A stretch of 45,096 nucleotides of DNA from Salinarimonas sp. (GCA_020832565.1 JAFIEI010000031.1:1-45096); one strand, 5' to 3'; positions 34,847 to 43,035 are shown, counted from the stretch's first letter. Notes: generated from the sequence alone by a model not told the origin. Numbers and translations are program-made.

Positions 34847-35472
34847 GCGGCATCACCTCGATGTTCGAGGCGGTTCATGGCGCGCTGCGCCAACAGCTCC
34901 GCCGCATCGCTGATCCGGTCCGGAATCCGCCGCATGGCGGCGGGTTGCTCGATCGGAGCAGGTTGCCAGTCGGGTTGCGGTGCAGGGGCAGGGGCAGGGG
35001 CAGGCTGCGGAGCGCTCGGCGCGGGGGTCGGGCTGCGCGGTGCGGATACCGGCTGCGGGACATAAGCTGCCGGAGCTCGATCATTGGCGATGCGGACATG
35101 GTCGCCGCCCGCGTCGCGATCCTGGACGCGCAGCGTGCGCCCGTTATCGACGATGCTCATCATCCGGGTCATGACCTGCTCGCCGGCCTCGACCTGCTCG
35201 GCCAGATCGGAGGCGTAGCGCTCGGCCGTGCGCAGCCGGTCCGCCAGCGTCTTCTCGCAATCACCCAGGGTGTTGCGCAGGCCGGCAATGGCGCGTTCGG
35301 CGGTCTCGGTGGCGCTCATGAGTTCGAGGATCGTCTTGCGCATGGATTGCTCGTCGGCCTGAAGCTTCGCGATGCGCTTCGACAGCCGCACCGAGGTCAC
35401 GACGGTGGCGACCAGCAGCACCGCCACCAGGATTTCCGCAAACAGCATCAGGATCGAACCCATGGACGTCAC
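34843..35472 (-). CDS. DUF6468 flagellar-locus membrane protein
   Basis: 209 residues. One N-terminal transmembrane helix (about 8-28, LMLFAEILVAVLLVATVVTSV), a cytoplasmic coiled coil (about 30-110) and a Pro/Ala-rich stretch (about 138-172). Proteins of this kind are found next to fliM in alphaproteobacterial flagellar loci and are annotated DUF6468; the role is not known to me. It starts with ATGA overlap to the fliM stop and its end overlaps motE, so translation is coupled on both sides. MGSIL, three residues later, is another possible start. Confidence 0.8.
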   Translation of the reverse strand: MTSMGSILMLFAEILVAVLLVATVVTSVRLSKRIAKLQADEQSMRKTILELMSATETAERAIAGLRNTLGDCEKTLADRLRTAERYASDLAEQVEAGEQVMTRMMSIVDNGRTLRVQDRDAGGDHVRIANDRAPAAYVPQPVSAPRSPTPAPSAPQPAPAPAPAPQPDWQPAPIEQPAAMRRIPDRISDAAELLAQRAMNRLEHRGDAA

Positions 35473-36710
35473 GCCTCACTCTGGTTCTTCGCGCTGGCCT
35501 CGAATGCGGCGAGCGTGGTGCGCGCGCGCCGCATCGGGCGCGCGATCTGGACTGCGATCTTGTCCTCGTAACGCCCCACCCGCCCCTGTGTGAGGCGCCA
35601 GTCACCGCATTGCAGGGTGACCAGATCCGAGGGCCTGGCATCGAAGACGAGAGTGTCGCCGACTTCCAGTTTCATCACCTGTTTCAGCGGCACCCGCATT
35701 TCGTGCAGAACCGCCTTCACCTCGAAATCCGATTGCCAGATCTCGGTGGCGAGATGGCTTTCCCAGACCGCGTCGCGGCCGAGCTTCTCGCCCATGAAGC
35801 TCTGCAGCAGCAGATCGCGGATCGGCTCGATCGTGGCATAGGGAAAGAGGATCTGCAAAAGCCCGCCACGGCCTTCCATGTCGAGCTTGAGATCGATCAG
35901 GATCGCGGCATTGGCCGGGCGCGTGATGGTGGCGAAGCGCGGATTGGTTTCGATCCGGTCGACGTCGAATTCGACATTGGCGATCGGCGCGAAGGAGACC
36001 TGCAGATCGCCGAGCACGATCTCGACCATGCGCTTGACCAGCTGCATCTCGATCGTGGTGAAGGGCCGCCCGTCGAGACGGGTATCCTGGCTGCCGCGCT
36101 TGCCGCCGAGCAGGAGGTCGAGGGTCGAATAGGCCAGGTTCGATTCGATGGTGACCAGCCCGGAATTCTCCCAGGCCTCGGCGCGAAACACCGCGAGCTG
36201 CACCGGCAGCGGGATGGAATTGAGATAATCGCCGAAGCGCACGGAGCGGATATTGTCGAGGGTGACCTCCACATTGTCCTGGAAGAAATTGCGCAGGCTG
36301 GTCGACAGGAGGCGCACCATCCTGTCGAAGATGATTTCCAGCATCGGCAGGCGTTCGTAGGAAACGACGCCCGAATCGACGATGGCGCGGATGCCGCCGG
36401 CGCCGGATGCGGAGAGCTCATGCAGCGAGAAGCCGAGCAGCTGATCGATTTCGCTCTGGTTGAGAATACGGTCGGCGCCCGCCATGTCCGGGCTGTCGTC
36501 ATCCGTACTCTCGTCGATCATGGTGGCCCATTCGGCCGCCATGTCGCTCGCCGCCGCAGCCGAGCCCTGCTCGGCCAGCGCCGCACCCCATTCATCCGCG
36601 AGCGCGGGATCCTCGCTTCCGCCACCGCTGCCCTGTTCGGCGAGGGCGGCGGCCCAGTCGTCATCCATCGCGTCGTCGTCGCCGCCGGGGAGATCGTCGT
36701 CGTCAGCCAT
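35469..36710 (-). CDS. fliM: Flagellar motor switch protein FliM
   Basis: C-ring switch protein that binds CheY-P and sets rotation direction. 413 residues, longer than the usual 320-350. The extra length is an acidic N-terminal extension (1-80) with three copies of a W-A-A/T pattern: DDWAAALAEQGS (17-28), DEWGAALAEQGS (39-50) and AEWATMIDES (59-68). The conserved NQSEIDQLLGF follows at about 84-94, the middle domain contains SYERLPMLEIIFDRM, and the SpoA-type C-terminal domain reads VGDTLVFDARPSDLVTLQCG. In an operon with fliL 12 bp upstream. Confidence 0.95.
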   Translation of the reverse strand: MADDDDLPGGDDDAMDDDWAAALAEQGSGGGSEDPALADEWGAALAEQGSAAAASDMAAEWATMIDESTDDDSPDMAGADRILNQSEIDQLLGFSLHELSASGAGGIRAIVDSGVVSYERLPMLEIIFDRMVRLLSTSLRNFFQDNVEVTLDNIRSVRFGDYLNSIPLPVQLAVFRAEAWENSGLVTIESNLAYSTLDLLLGGKRGSQDTRLDGRPFTTIEMQLVKRMVEIVLGDLQVSFAPIANVEFDVDRIETNPRFATITRPANAAILIDLKLDMEGRGGLLQILFPYATIEPIRDLLLQSFMGEKLGRDAVWESHLATEIWQSDFEVKAVLHEMRVPLKQVMKLEVGDTLVFDARPSDLVTLQCGDWRLTQGRVGRYEDKIAVQIARPMRRARTTLAAFEASAKNQSEA

Positions 36711-36722
36711 GCTGCTTGCTCC

Positions 36723-37214
36723 TCATTGCACGACGACTTCCTTGAACAGGATCCCGTCCACCTTCGCGGGATGCACGGCGATGTTGACCCGCCGCAGCAA
36801 TTCCTCGCGCAGGCGGTAGACACCGGCGGATCCCTCGAGCTCGCTGGGGCGCAATTCGCGCACGAAAACCTGGAAGGTATCCTCGATGCGCGGCATCAGC
36901 GGCTCCAGGGACGAAGCCACATCCGGGTCGTCCACTTCGAGCGCCACGCTGAAGCGCAGGAAGCGCGGACGGTCCTGATTCGGCTCGGATGCCAGATTCA
37001 CCGTCATCTCGCGCACATCGACGAAGACCGCCGGACGCTCGGCCACCGCCTGTTCGCCCGAATCGTCGCCGCCCAGGACGAAGAAGGCGCCGCCGCCGGC
37101 CAACAGGATTGCGAGCAGGCCGGCTGCGGCGAAAATGATCAGACGCTTGCGGTTGGAAGGCTTTTCGACGCCTGCGCCCTCCGCATCCTCGTCCTTGTCC
37201 CTGTCCTCGGCCAT
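36723..37214 (-). CDS. fliL: Flagellar basal body-associated protein FliL
   Basis: 163 residues from the ATG at 37214. An acidic cytoplasmic start, one transmembrane helix (about 23-46, LIIFAAAGLLAILLAGGGAFF) and a periplasmic domain with the FliL-typical PRFLRFSVALEVDD and a conserved C-terminal region ending VNIAVHPAKVDGILFKEVVVQ. It rings the stator and helps torque. First gene of the minus-strand flagellar operon; a full CtrA box lies 87 bp upstream, which fits the CtrA control of fliLM in Caulobacter. Confidence 0.93.
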   Translation of the reverse strand: MAEDRDKDEDAEGAGVEKPSNRKRLIIFAAAGLLAILLAGGGAFFVLGGDDSGEQAVAERPAVFVDVREMTVNLASEPNQDRPRFLRFSVALEVDDPDVASSLEPLMPRIEDTFQVFVRELRPSELEGSAGVYRLREELLRRVNIAVHPAKVDGILFKEVVVQ

Positions 37215-37267
37215 CCTGATCCCCGACCCTGTCCGATTACGCGGCGCGCGCAGCACCGACCACACGA

Positions 37268-37281
37268 GCAAATCTGCACCC
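37268..37281 (-). promoter_or_regulatory. Possible second sigma-54-like element towards fliL
   Basis: On the minus strand GG (37281-37280), ten bases, then GC (37269-37268) with TTTGC at the -12 side. The -24 side reads GGGTGC rather than GGCAC, so the match is partial. It lies about 54 bp before fliL. Confidence 0.3.
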
Positions 37282-37300
37282 CGACAATCGCCGGATACGG

Positions 37301-37315
37301 TTAACGCGTCGTTAA
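37301..37315. promoter_or_regulatory. CtrA binding box
   Basis: A perfect TTAA-N7-TTAA, TTAACGCGTCGTTAA, between the divergent fliL and flgF operons. This is the full consensus of the alphaproteobacterial master regulator CtrA, which activates fliLM in Caulobacter. It lies 87 bp upstream of the fliL start. Further TTAA half-sites occur at 37386-37407 but not at the seven-base spacing. Confidence 0.72.
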
Positions 37316-37355
37316 GGCGGCAAATCCTGCCGGGTGGATTTTGCCGCCCGGGCGG
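37316..37355. promoter_or_regulatory. Inverted repeats, candidate FlbD (ftr-like) enhancer
   Basis: GGCGGCAAATCC (37316-37327) and GGATTTTGCCGCC (37336-37348) are inverted with one extra base. Within the left arm CGGCA-N5-TGCCG (37318-37332) is also symmetric, and CCGCCCGGGCGG (37344-37355) is a perfect palindrome. They begin next to the CtrA box and end about 78 bp before the sigma-54 -24 element, a usual place for an enhancer-binding protein. Assignment to FlbD is inference. Confidence 0.45.
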
Positions 37356-37430
37356 AACCGTCCGGGTAGCACGATGAGCGGGCCATTAACCAAGTTATTA
37401 AAATTAATCACGTTTCTCGAAATTTCCGAC

Positions 37431-37448
37431 TTGGCACGCCCCCTGCGA
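37431..37448 (+). promoter_or_regulatory. Sigma-54 promoter of the flgF operon
   Basis: TTGGCACGCCCCCTGCGA has GG (37433-37434), exactly ten bases, then GC (37445-37446), matching the -24/-12 rule with an excellent TTGGCACG -24 half. It is 76 bp upstream of the flgF ATG. In Caulobacter the flgF basal-body rod operon is also sigma-54 dependent. Confidence 0.78.
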
Positions 37449-37522
37449 GGAAGAGCGTGCCGAAACCGCGCTGGGGAGCGTCGGGGCTTCGGCGGGGACA
37501 AACGGGAAAGGGAGCGGCTCGC

Positions 37523-38263
37523 ATGGAGAATTCGCTTCTCATCGGCCTGTCACGGCAGGTGGCGCTGGCGCGTGAACTCGACGTCATCGCCAACAATATG
37601 GCCAACGTCTCGACGAACGGCTTTAAGGCACGTTCGTCGCTCTTCGAGGAATACATGATGCCCACCGCCCGCGCGGAGGAATTCCCGCGTGCGGATCGCA
37701 TGTTTTCCTACGTGATCGATGCGGATACCCCGCTCGATCTCACACAGGGCGCCACGGAGCAGACCGGCAATCCGCTGGATGTCGCCATCCGTGGCGACGG
37801 CTTCCTGGTGGTCGATACACCGCAGGGCGAGCGCTTCACGCGCAATGGCGCCATGCAGCTCGACGCCCAGGGCCGTCTCATCAACAGCGACGGATTCCTC
37901 GTTTTGGGGGACGGCGGACCGATAGCGGTCGATCCCGAGGCGACCGATCTGGCGATCTCGCCCGACGGAGTGGTCTCGTCTTCGGCCGGTGAATTCGGCC
38001 AGCTGCGGCTGGTGCGCTTCGACAACCCGCAGGGTCTGCGCAATGCCGGCGCCAATCTCTTCGTCACCAACGAAGAGCCGATGCCGGCCATGGAGAGCGC
38101 CAGCCTGCGCAGCGGCATGATCGAGCGCTCGAACGTCAACGCTGTGCTGGAAATGACGCGGATGATGGATGTCAGCCGCGCCTATACCGGCATCGCCAAC
38201 ATGCTCCAGCGCATGGCCGAAACGCAACGCACCGCCGTGCAGCGTCTCGGCGAAGTCGCCTGA
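37523..38263 (+). CDS. flgF: Flagellar proximal rod protein FlgF
   Basis: Rod protein of 246 residues, exported by the flagellar type III apparatus. The N-terminal rod motif is LDVIANNMANVSTNGFKA (about 20-37), the middle DVAIRGDGFLVVDTPQGERFTRNGA is the FlgE/F/G core, and the C-terminal SNVNAVLEMTRMMDVSRAY is the usual ending. The start at 37523 follows an AAAGGGAG site; an earlier in-frame start gives a Pro/Arg-rich leader unlike FlgF. First gene of flgF-flgG-flgA-flgH; 17 bp to flgG. Confidence 0.95.
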   Translation: MENSLLIGLSRQVALARELDVIANNMANVSTNGFKARSSLFEEYMMPTARAEEFPRADRMFSYVIDADTPLDLTQGATEQTGNPLDVAIRGDGFLVVDTPQGERFTRNGAMQLDAQGRLINSDGFLVLGDGGPIAVDPEATDLAISPDGVVSSSAGEFGQLRLVRFDNPQGLRNAGANLFVTNEEPMPAMESASLRSGMIERSNVNAVLEMTRMMDVSRAYTGIANMLQRMAETQRTAVQRLGEVA

Positions 38264-38280
38264 ACGAGGAGTAACGGATC

Positions 38281-39072
38281 ATGCGTGCCCTGCACACAGC
38301 CGCCACCGGGATGACCGCCCAGGAACTCAACGTTCAGGTCATTTCCAACAACATCGCCAACATGCGCACGACCGGCTACAAACGCCAGCAGGCGCATTTT
38401 CAGGATCTGCTCTATCAGGACCTGCGCCGATCCGGCGCCGTCACATCCGAGCAGGATACCCGCGTGCCGGCGGGTATCGAGATCGGCACGGGCGTCAAGG
38501 CCGTCTCGACGGCCCGCGCCATGTCGCAGGGCAATATCTCGCCCACTGAGAAGGATTACGACATCGCCATTCGCGGCGAGGGCTTCTTCCAGATCGAGCT
38601 GCCCGACGGGCGTACCGCATACACCCGCGACGGTGGTTTCGAACTGAACGCGGAAGGCGAACTCGTCACCAAGGACGGCTATCTCGTCGCGCCGGGCATC
38701 CAGGTGCCGCAGGATGCCCGCAGCGTCTCGATCTCCGCCCAGGGACAGGTCCAGGTTCAGGTCGGGGCGGCAAACGAGCCGCAGGATGTCGGGGAGATCG
38801 TGCTGTCACGCTTCGTCAACAAGGCGGGGCTGCAGGCCATCGGCGACAACCTCTTCCTCGAAACCGCCGCCTCCGGCCCGGCCCTCGAGGGCCAACCGGG
38901 AGACGCGGGCTTCGGCAATCTGCAGCAGGGCTTCCTCGAGGAAGCCAATGTCAATCCGGTGACGGAAATCTCCGCACTGATCGCGGCGCAGCGCGCCTAC
39001 GAGATGAATTCCAAGGTGATCAGCGCCGCCGACCAGATGCTGACCGCCGCCAACCAGATGTTCAGGGGGTAA
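38281..39072 (+). CDS. flgG: Flagellar distal rod protein FlgG
   Basis: 263 residues, the normal FlgG length. It opens MRALHTAATGMTAQELNVQVISNNIANMRTTGYKRQ, has DYDIAIRGEGFFQIELPDGRTAYTRDG in the middle and ends NPVTEISALIAAQRAYEMNSKVISAADQML, all diagnostic. Exported rod component outside the inner membrane. Six bases separate it from flgA, indicating one transcript. Confidence 0.97.
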   Translation: MRALHTAATGMTAQELNVQVISNNIANMRTTGYKRQQAHFQDLLYQDLRRSGAVTSEQDTRVPAGIEIGTGVKAVSTARAMSQGNISPTEKDYDIAIRGEGFFQIELPDGRTAYTRDGGFELNAEGELVTKDGYLVAPGIQVPQDARSVSISAQGQVQVQVGAANEPQDVGEIVLSRFVNKAGLQAIGDNLFLETAASGPALEGQPGDAGFGNLQQGFLEEANVNPVTEISALIAAQRAYEMNSKVISAADQMLTAANQMFRG

Positions 39073-39078
39073 CGGGTC

Positions 39079-40149
39079 ATGAGCCTCGATCATCGCATCC
39101 AACCCCTCGGCGCACAGCGTTGCGCCCGCATCGGCCTCGGGCTGATCGCCCGCGTCGCCGGCTTCATCCTCGCGATCACGCTCGTGGTCGCGCTCACGGC
39201 GCCGGCACTCGCCATCAACGGCACCGGCGAGCCCGAACCACGCCTGCGCGGTGACGTGACCGTGGATTCCGATGTCGTCACCATCGGCGACCTGCTCGCG
39301 GATGTTCCCGATGACGTTGCCGATATCGCCGCGTTCCGTGCCCCGGATCTCGGCGAGGACGGCACCATCGCCACCGCCCGCATCCTCGCCGCCGCCGAGC
39401 AGCTCGGCCTGCGCAAGCCGCAGACTTTCGGGCGCAGCGAGGTGCACATTACCCGTGCGGCCCGCGAGATCGACGAGAACGAAATCGCCGCAGCGCTGGC
39501 CGAGGCGATCGGGACCCATGCCGGTAAGCCCTCCGACGCGATCGAGATCCGTTTCGAAGGCCGCTCACCCCATATGCGGGTGCCGCCCCATGCCACCGGC
39601 GCAGTGGAAGTGACGGATCTGCGCTACGATCCGTCAAGCGGGCGCCTCGCAGCGCTGGTCTATATCGGCGAGAGCGCCTCCCGGCGGATCGGCCAGGCGA
39701 TGGTCACGGCCCGTGCCGTCACCACTGTCGAGATCGCCGTGCTCGAACGTCCCCTGTCGCGCGGCGACCGGATCGAGGCGGCGGATCTGCGCATCGAACG
39801 CCGCCCCGCCGCCAATATTCCGCAGGATGCCTGGTATTCCGGGCTTGATCTCGAAGAGCGCGTGGCGCGGCGCAATCTCGCCGCAGGCCACGCCCTGCGC
39901 AGCGGTGATCTCGCCCGCGAGAACCTGGTCGATCGCGGACAGAACGTGATGATCATCTATCGCAGCCGCAATCTCACCCTGACAATGCGCGGCACGGCCA
40001 ATGAATCCGGCACGCGCGGCCAGGTGATCGCGGTGACCAATCCTCAGTCGAAACGCGTCCTGCAGGCGACCGTCAGCGGTCAGGGGCAGGTCACGGTCGA
40101 TGCGCCCTCGTTCGGGCCCGTCGCCGCGACGCCGCGGATCATCCAGTAA
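39079..40149 (+). CDS. flgA: Flagellar P-ring assembly chaperone FlgA
   Basis: 356 residues. An N-terminal signal/anchor (about 24-46, LIARVAGFILAITLVVALTAPALA) leads to the periplasm, then a central domain and a C-terminal SAF-like domain with VLERPLSRGDRIEAADLRIERRP and ending ATVSGQGQVTVDA. It helps FlgI polymerise into the P-ring. flgI itself is not in the window; flgH follows after 20 bp. Confidence 0.92.
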   Translation: MSLDHRIQPLGAQRCARIGLGLIARVAGFILAITLVVALTAPALAINGTGEPEPRLRGDVTVDSDVVTIGDLLADVPDDVADIAAFRAPDLGEDGTIATARILAAAEQLGLRKPQTFGRSEVHITRAAREIDENEIAAALAEAIGTHAGKPSDAIEIRFEGRSPHMRVPPHATGAVEVTDLRYDPSSGRLAALVYIGESASRRIGQAMVTARAVTTVEIAVLERPLSRGDRIEAADLRIERRPAANIPQDAWYSGLDLEERVARRNLAAGHALRSGDLARENLVDRGQNVMIIYRSRNLTLTMRGTANESGTRGQVIAVTNPQSKRVLQATVSGQGQVTVDAPSFGPVAATPRIIQ

Positions 40150-40169
40150 AGCGAGCCGGGATTTCAACC

Positions 40170-40922
40170 ATGTCCACCCACCGCTTCCTGCGCCTTGCCG
40201 GCATTGTCGCGCTCGGTTTCGCCCTCACCGCCTGTGGTGCTGCCGATCGGCTCTCGAATGTCGGGCGTGCGCCTGCGCTCTCGCCGATCGAGGATCCGAC
40301 CTCGCAGCCGGGCTACAAGCCCGTGCGCATGCCGATGCCCGATGCAGAGCCGGCGGCCTTTGCCTCCAACTCGCTCTGGCGCCAGGGCTCGCGGGCCTTC
40401 TTCAAGGATCAGCGCGCGGCGCGGATCGGTGACCTCGTCACCGTGCGCGTGCGCGTCACGGACCGCGCCCAGTTCGACAACCAGACCCGTCGCTCGCGCC
40501 AGAACGGCGAGAATATGGGCGCCGAGAGCCTCCTCGGCTTCGAGACCAAGCTCGGCAAGGTCCTGCCGGAAGAGGCACGCGCCGATGCGCTCGTCGGCCT
40601 CGACTCGCGCTCCAGCAGCCGGGGCGAGGGCTCGACCAGACGTGCGGAGCAGTTGACGACGAACGTTGCCGCCGCCGTCACCCAGGTCCTGCCCAACGGC
40701 AATCTGGTGATCGAGGGCAAGCAGGAGATCCGGGTGAATTTCGAGGTACGCGAGCTGATCGTCGCCGGTGTGATCCGGCCGGAAGATATCGAGGCCGACA
40801 ACACCATCGATTCCACCAAGATCGCCCAGGCGCGCATCGCCTATGGCGGACGCGGGCAGCTCACCGACGTGCAGCAGCCGCGCTACGGCCAGCAGGTGAT
40901 GGATATCCTGCTGCCCTTCTGA
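40170..40922 (+). CDS. flgH: Flagellar L-ring lipoprotein FlgH
   Basis: 250 residues. Lipoprotein signal with lipobox LTAC (Cys22) after a hydrophobic h-region. The conserved core SLWRQGSRAFFKDQRAARIGDLVTVRV (about 70-96) and VLPNGNLVIEGKQEIRVN (about 173-190) mark FlgH, and the end YGQQVMDILLPF is typical. It forms the L-ring in the outer membrane. Last gene of the operon; a long GC hairpin follows at 40943. Confidence 0.96.
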   Translation: MSTHRFLRLAGIVALGFALTACGAADRLSNVGRAPALSPIEDPTSQPGYKPVRMPMPDAEPAAFASNSLWRQGSRAFFKDQRAARIGDLVTVRVRVTDRAQFDNQTRRSRQNGENMGAESLLGFETKLGKVLPEEARADALVGLDSRSSSRGEGSTRRAEQLTTNVAAAVTQVLPNGNLVIEGKQEIRVNFEVRELIVAGVIRPEDIEADNTIDSTKIAQARIAYGGRGQLTDVQQPRYGQQVMDILLPF

Positions 40923-40942
40923 GGCAAGCTTTCAGGCTCTCC

Positions 40943-40988
40943 GCGAGACGGATTCCGGGCGCGCTCCCCAACCTGCCCGCCGTCTCGC
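40943..40988 (+). terminator. Long GC hairpin after flgH
   Basis: GCGAGACGG (40943-40951) pairs perfectly with CCGTCTCGC (40980-40988), and inner arms CGGGC (40956-40960) and GCCCG (40975-40979) extend the stem. There is no U-tract. Two more GC hairpins follow (40990-41008 and 41013-41027). Confidence 0.55.
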
Positions 40989-41047
40989 ATCCCGGGCGGG
41001 CCCCGGGAATACGGGGGCGGCGCCCCCTTCTCGCCGGGCGAGCACGC

Positions 41048-41160
41048 CGCCCCCGCCCGCCGCCCCCCCCCCCCGGCCCCCCCCGCCCCCCCGGCCGCCC
41101 CCCCCCCGCCGCCCCCCCCCCCCGCGCCCCCCCCCGGCCCCCCCCCCCCCCCCCCTCCCC
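41048..41160. repeat. Poly-C/G low-complexity tract
   Basis: About 113 bases made almost only of C with scattered G and a single T, including runs of ten or more C. It lies between flgH and the SDR gene, just after stacked GC hairpins. No coding sense. It may be a true G-quadruplex-capable tract on the minus strand, or a base-calling/assembly artefact at a hard-to-sequence hairpin. Confidence 0.85.
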
Positions 41161-41211
41161 TTTCCGTATCCTTGCCGCGCCGCGTTACTGCGCCGAGCAG
41201 CCTGCTGCGCG

Positions 41212-41973
41212 TCAGCGACCGCCGGACACGTCGAGCAGGGCGCCGCTGACATAGGAGGAATCCGGCCCGGCCAGCCAGATGATGGTGCGCGCCACTTCCT
41301 CGGCGCTGCCGGCGCGGCCCATCGGCACGCCGCTCATGAGACGCTCGACACGGTCCGGCGCGCCGGCAATGGCATGGATATCGGTTTCGATCAGCCCCGG
41401 ACGCACGGCATTGACGCGGATGCCCTCGGCGCCGACTTCCTTCGACATGCCGAGCGTCATCGTATCGGTGGCGCCCTTGCTGGCACCGTAATGCACGAAC
41501 TCGCCCGGACCGCCCAGGACGGCAGCGCGCGAGGAAACGTTGACGATGCTGCCGCCGCGCCCGCCACGCTGCGTCGACATGCGCCGGATGGCTTCGCGCG
41601 CGGCAAGGAAATAGCCCATCACGTTGATGTTCATCACCCGCGTGATCTCGGCGGCCTCCATATCGGCGACGCGGGTCATCTTGCCCGTGACGCCGGCATT
41701 GTTGATCAGGACATCGGGCGCGCCAAAGGCTGCGTCACAGGCGGAAAACAGCGCCATGACACCCTCTTCCGTCCCCATATCCGCCTTGACGGCCTTGATT
41801 TCGGCGCCTGCACGCTGCGCATCCGCGACGACGCGCTGCGCGCCCGCCTCGTCGGATCCGTAGCTGAAGCAGATACGATAGCCGGCCCGCGCCGCGAGCG
41901 CGATCACCGCCGCTCCGATCCCCCGGCTTCCGCCGGTCACAATCATGGTCTGTGTCTTATCACGCCCCGCCAT
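41212..41973 (-). CDS. Short-chain dehydrogenase/reductase (SDR)
   Basis: NAD(P)-dependent oxidoreductase of 253 residues. The Rossmann motif TGGSRGIG (13-20), the NNAG motif (about 90-93), the catalytic Ser in IVNVSSRAA and YGASK (Tyr-x3-Lys) are all present, and VSGALLDVSGGR is the standard C-terminus. Classical SDR of the FabG-like group; substrate unknown. An acidic ADP-ribose site is not obvious, so NADP preference is possible. Stands alone between the poly-C tract and the methyltransferase gene. Confidence 0.92.
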   Translation of the reverse strand: MAGRDKTQTMIVTGGSRGIGAAVIALAARAGYRICFSYGSDEAGAQRVVADAQRAGAEIKAVKADMGTEEGVMALFSACDAAFGAPDVLINNAGVTGKMTRVADMEAAEITRVMNINVMGYFLAAREAIRRMSTQRGGRGGSIVNVSSRAAVLGGPGEFVHYGASKGATDTMTLGMSKEVGAEGIRVNAVRPGLIETDIHAIAGAPDRVERLMSGVPMGRAGSAEEVARTIIWLAGPDSSYVSGALLDVSGGR

Positions 41974-42108
41974 GCAGGCCTCCCCTTGTTTTTTGGAAGG
42001 TCACAGCCTGCTTCGCGATGGGCTGACTGACAAGGCCATAAAGCGTTCGTGGGCTCGGGGCGTTTCGCACCGGAAGGACATCGCGTCACACGCGCGCCGT
42101 GGCGATAC

Positions 42109-43035
42109 TCAAAGGCTCAGCGCCACCAGATATCCCGGAACCGGCTCCCCGGCATCGCGGCGCGTCGTTACCGGCTCGCAAAGCAGGGTGGTAAAGCCTG
42201 CCGCATCAGCGCGCCGGCGCAGGAAGTCCTTCCCATGCGCGAAGCGTGCATCGGCGCCGATGCGAAAACCCTCCGGCAGGTCCTGCGCACTCGATTGCGC
42301 GGAGAAGATGAAATATCCGCCCGGTCGCAGCGCCCGTGCGGCGCCGGCAAGCACATGCGCCGGGTCACCGATATAGACCATCACGTCGGCTGCCAGGATC
42401 AGATCATGCGCGCCGGCGGGCAGGTCGGCGAGGTATTCGGTGAGTTCGGCCACGACGAGCGCATCATAGATCCCCTTGCCTGCCGCTTTCGCGACCATGG
42501 CGGGGGCGATATCGAGGCCGGTGAGATGCGTCGTGCGCTCCCGCACCGCCGAACCCATCAGGCCGGTCCCACAGCCGAGATCGAGGCAGGAGGCGAAGAC
42601 GCGCCCCGGCGCCAGCCGGTCGAGCGCGGCGCGCATCTGTTCGGGGGCACGATATTCCAGCTCTCCGGTCAGATGATCCTCGAAGGCGCCGGCATAGCGG
42701 TCGAACAGCGTGCGCACATAACCGTTGGTCAGCGCCGCGGCCTGCGGCAGCTCTCCCAGACGCGCCAGGGTGATCGAGGCGCCGAGCACGTCCTCCGGTT
42801 CGAGGGCGAGCGCCTCGCGCAGCGCGGTGATCGCGGCATCTCGGTGCCCGCGTTCGGCCTCGGCCTGGCCGAGCAGGGCCCAGGCCGGCGCGAAGCCGGG
42901 TGCCAGTTCGAGCACGGCGCGCGCGACATCCGCCGCGCCTTCGTGATCGCCGGCATCGAAACAGGATTGGGCATAACCGTAGCGACGGTCGGCGATCAGA
43001 TCGCCCGTCGACCGGGACATGTAGAGGCGCGCCAT
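42109..43035 (-). CDS. TPR-containing SAM-dependent methyltransferase
   Basis: 308 residues. The N-terminal half (about 15-95) has TPR-like repeats such as AQSCFDAGDHEGAADVARAVLELAPGF and ALLGQAEAERGHRDAAITALREALALEPED. The C-terminal half is a class I methyltransferase with motif I CLDLGCGTGLMG (about 149-160), TGLDIAPAMVAKA and ALRPGGYFIFSAQ. This TPR-plus-methyltransferase form is common in alphaproteobacteria; target unknown. Confidence 0.88.
   Translation of the reverse strand: MARLYMSRSTGDLIADRRYGYAQSCFDAGDHEGAADVARAVLELAPGFAPAWALLGQAEAERGHRDAAITALREALALEPEDVLGASITLARLGELPQAAALTNGYVRTLFDRYAGAFEDHLTGELEYRAPEQMRAALDRLAPGRVFASCLDLGCGTGLMGSAVRERTTHLTGLDIAPAMVAKAAGKGIYDALVVAELTEYLADLPAGAHDLILAADVMVYIGDPAHVLAGAARALRPGGYFIFSAQSSAQDLPEGFRIGADARFAHGKDFLRRRADAAGFTTLLCEPVTTRRDAGEPVPGYLVALSL

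Noticed and set aside
35610-37304. Long plus-strand frame opposite fliM and fliL
   Set aside because: Antisense to certain flagellar genes, and it would also cross the promoter region.
37386-37407. TTAA cluster as a second full CtrA box
   Set aside because: The spacing between TTAA halves is eight and two bases, not seven, so only half-sites can be claimed.
41048-41160. CRISPR or tandem repeat array at the C-rich tract
   Set aside because: There is no regular repeat-spacer periodicity; it is only low complexity.
40932-41252. Gly/Arg-rich minus-strand frame through the poly-C tract
   Set aside because: The translation is only a product of the poly-G strand and overlaps the SDR gene end.
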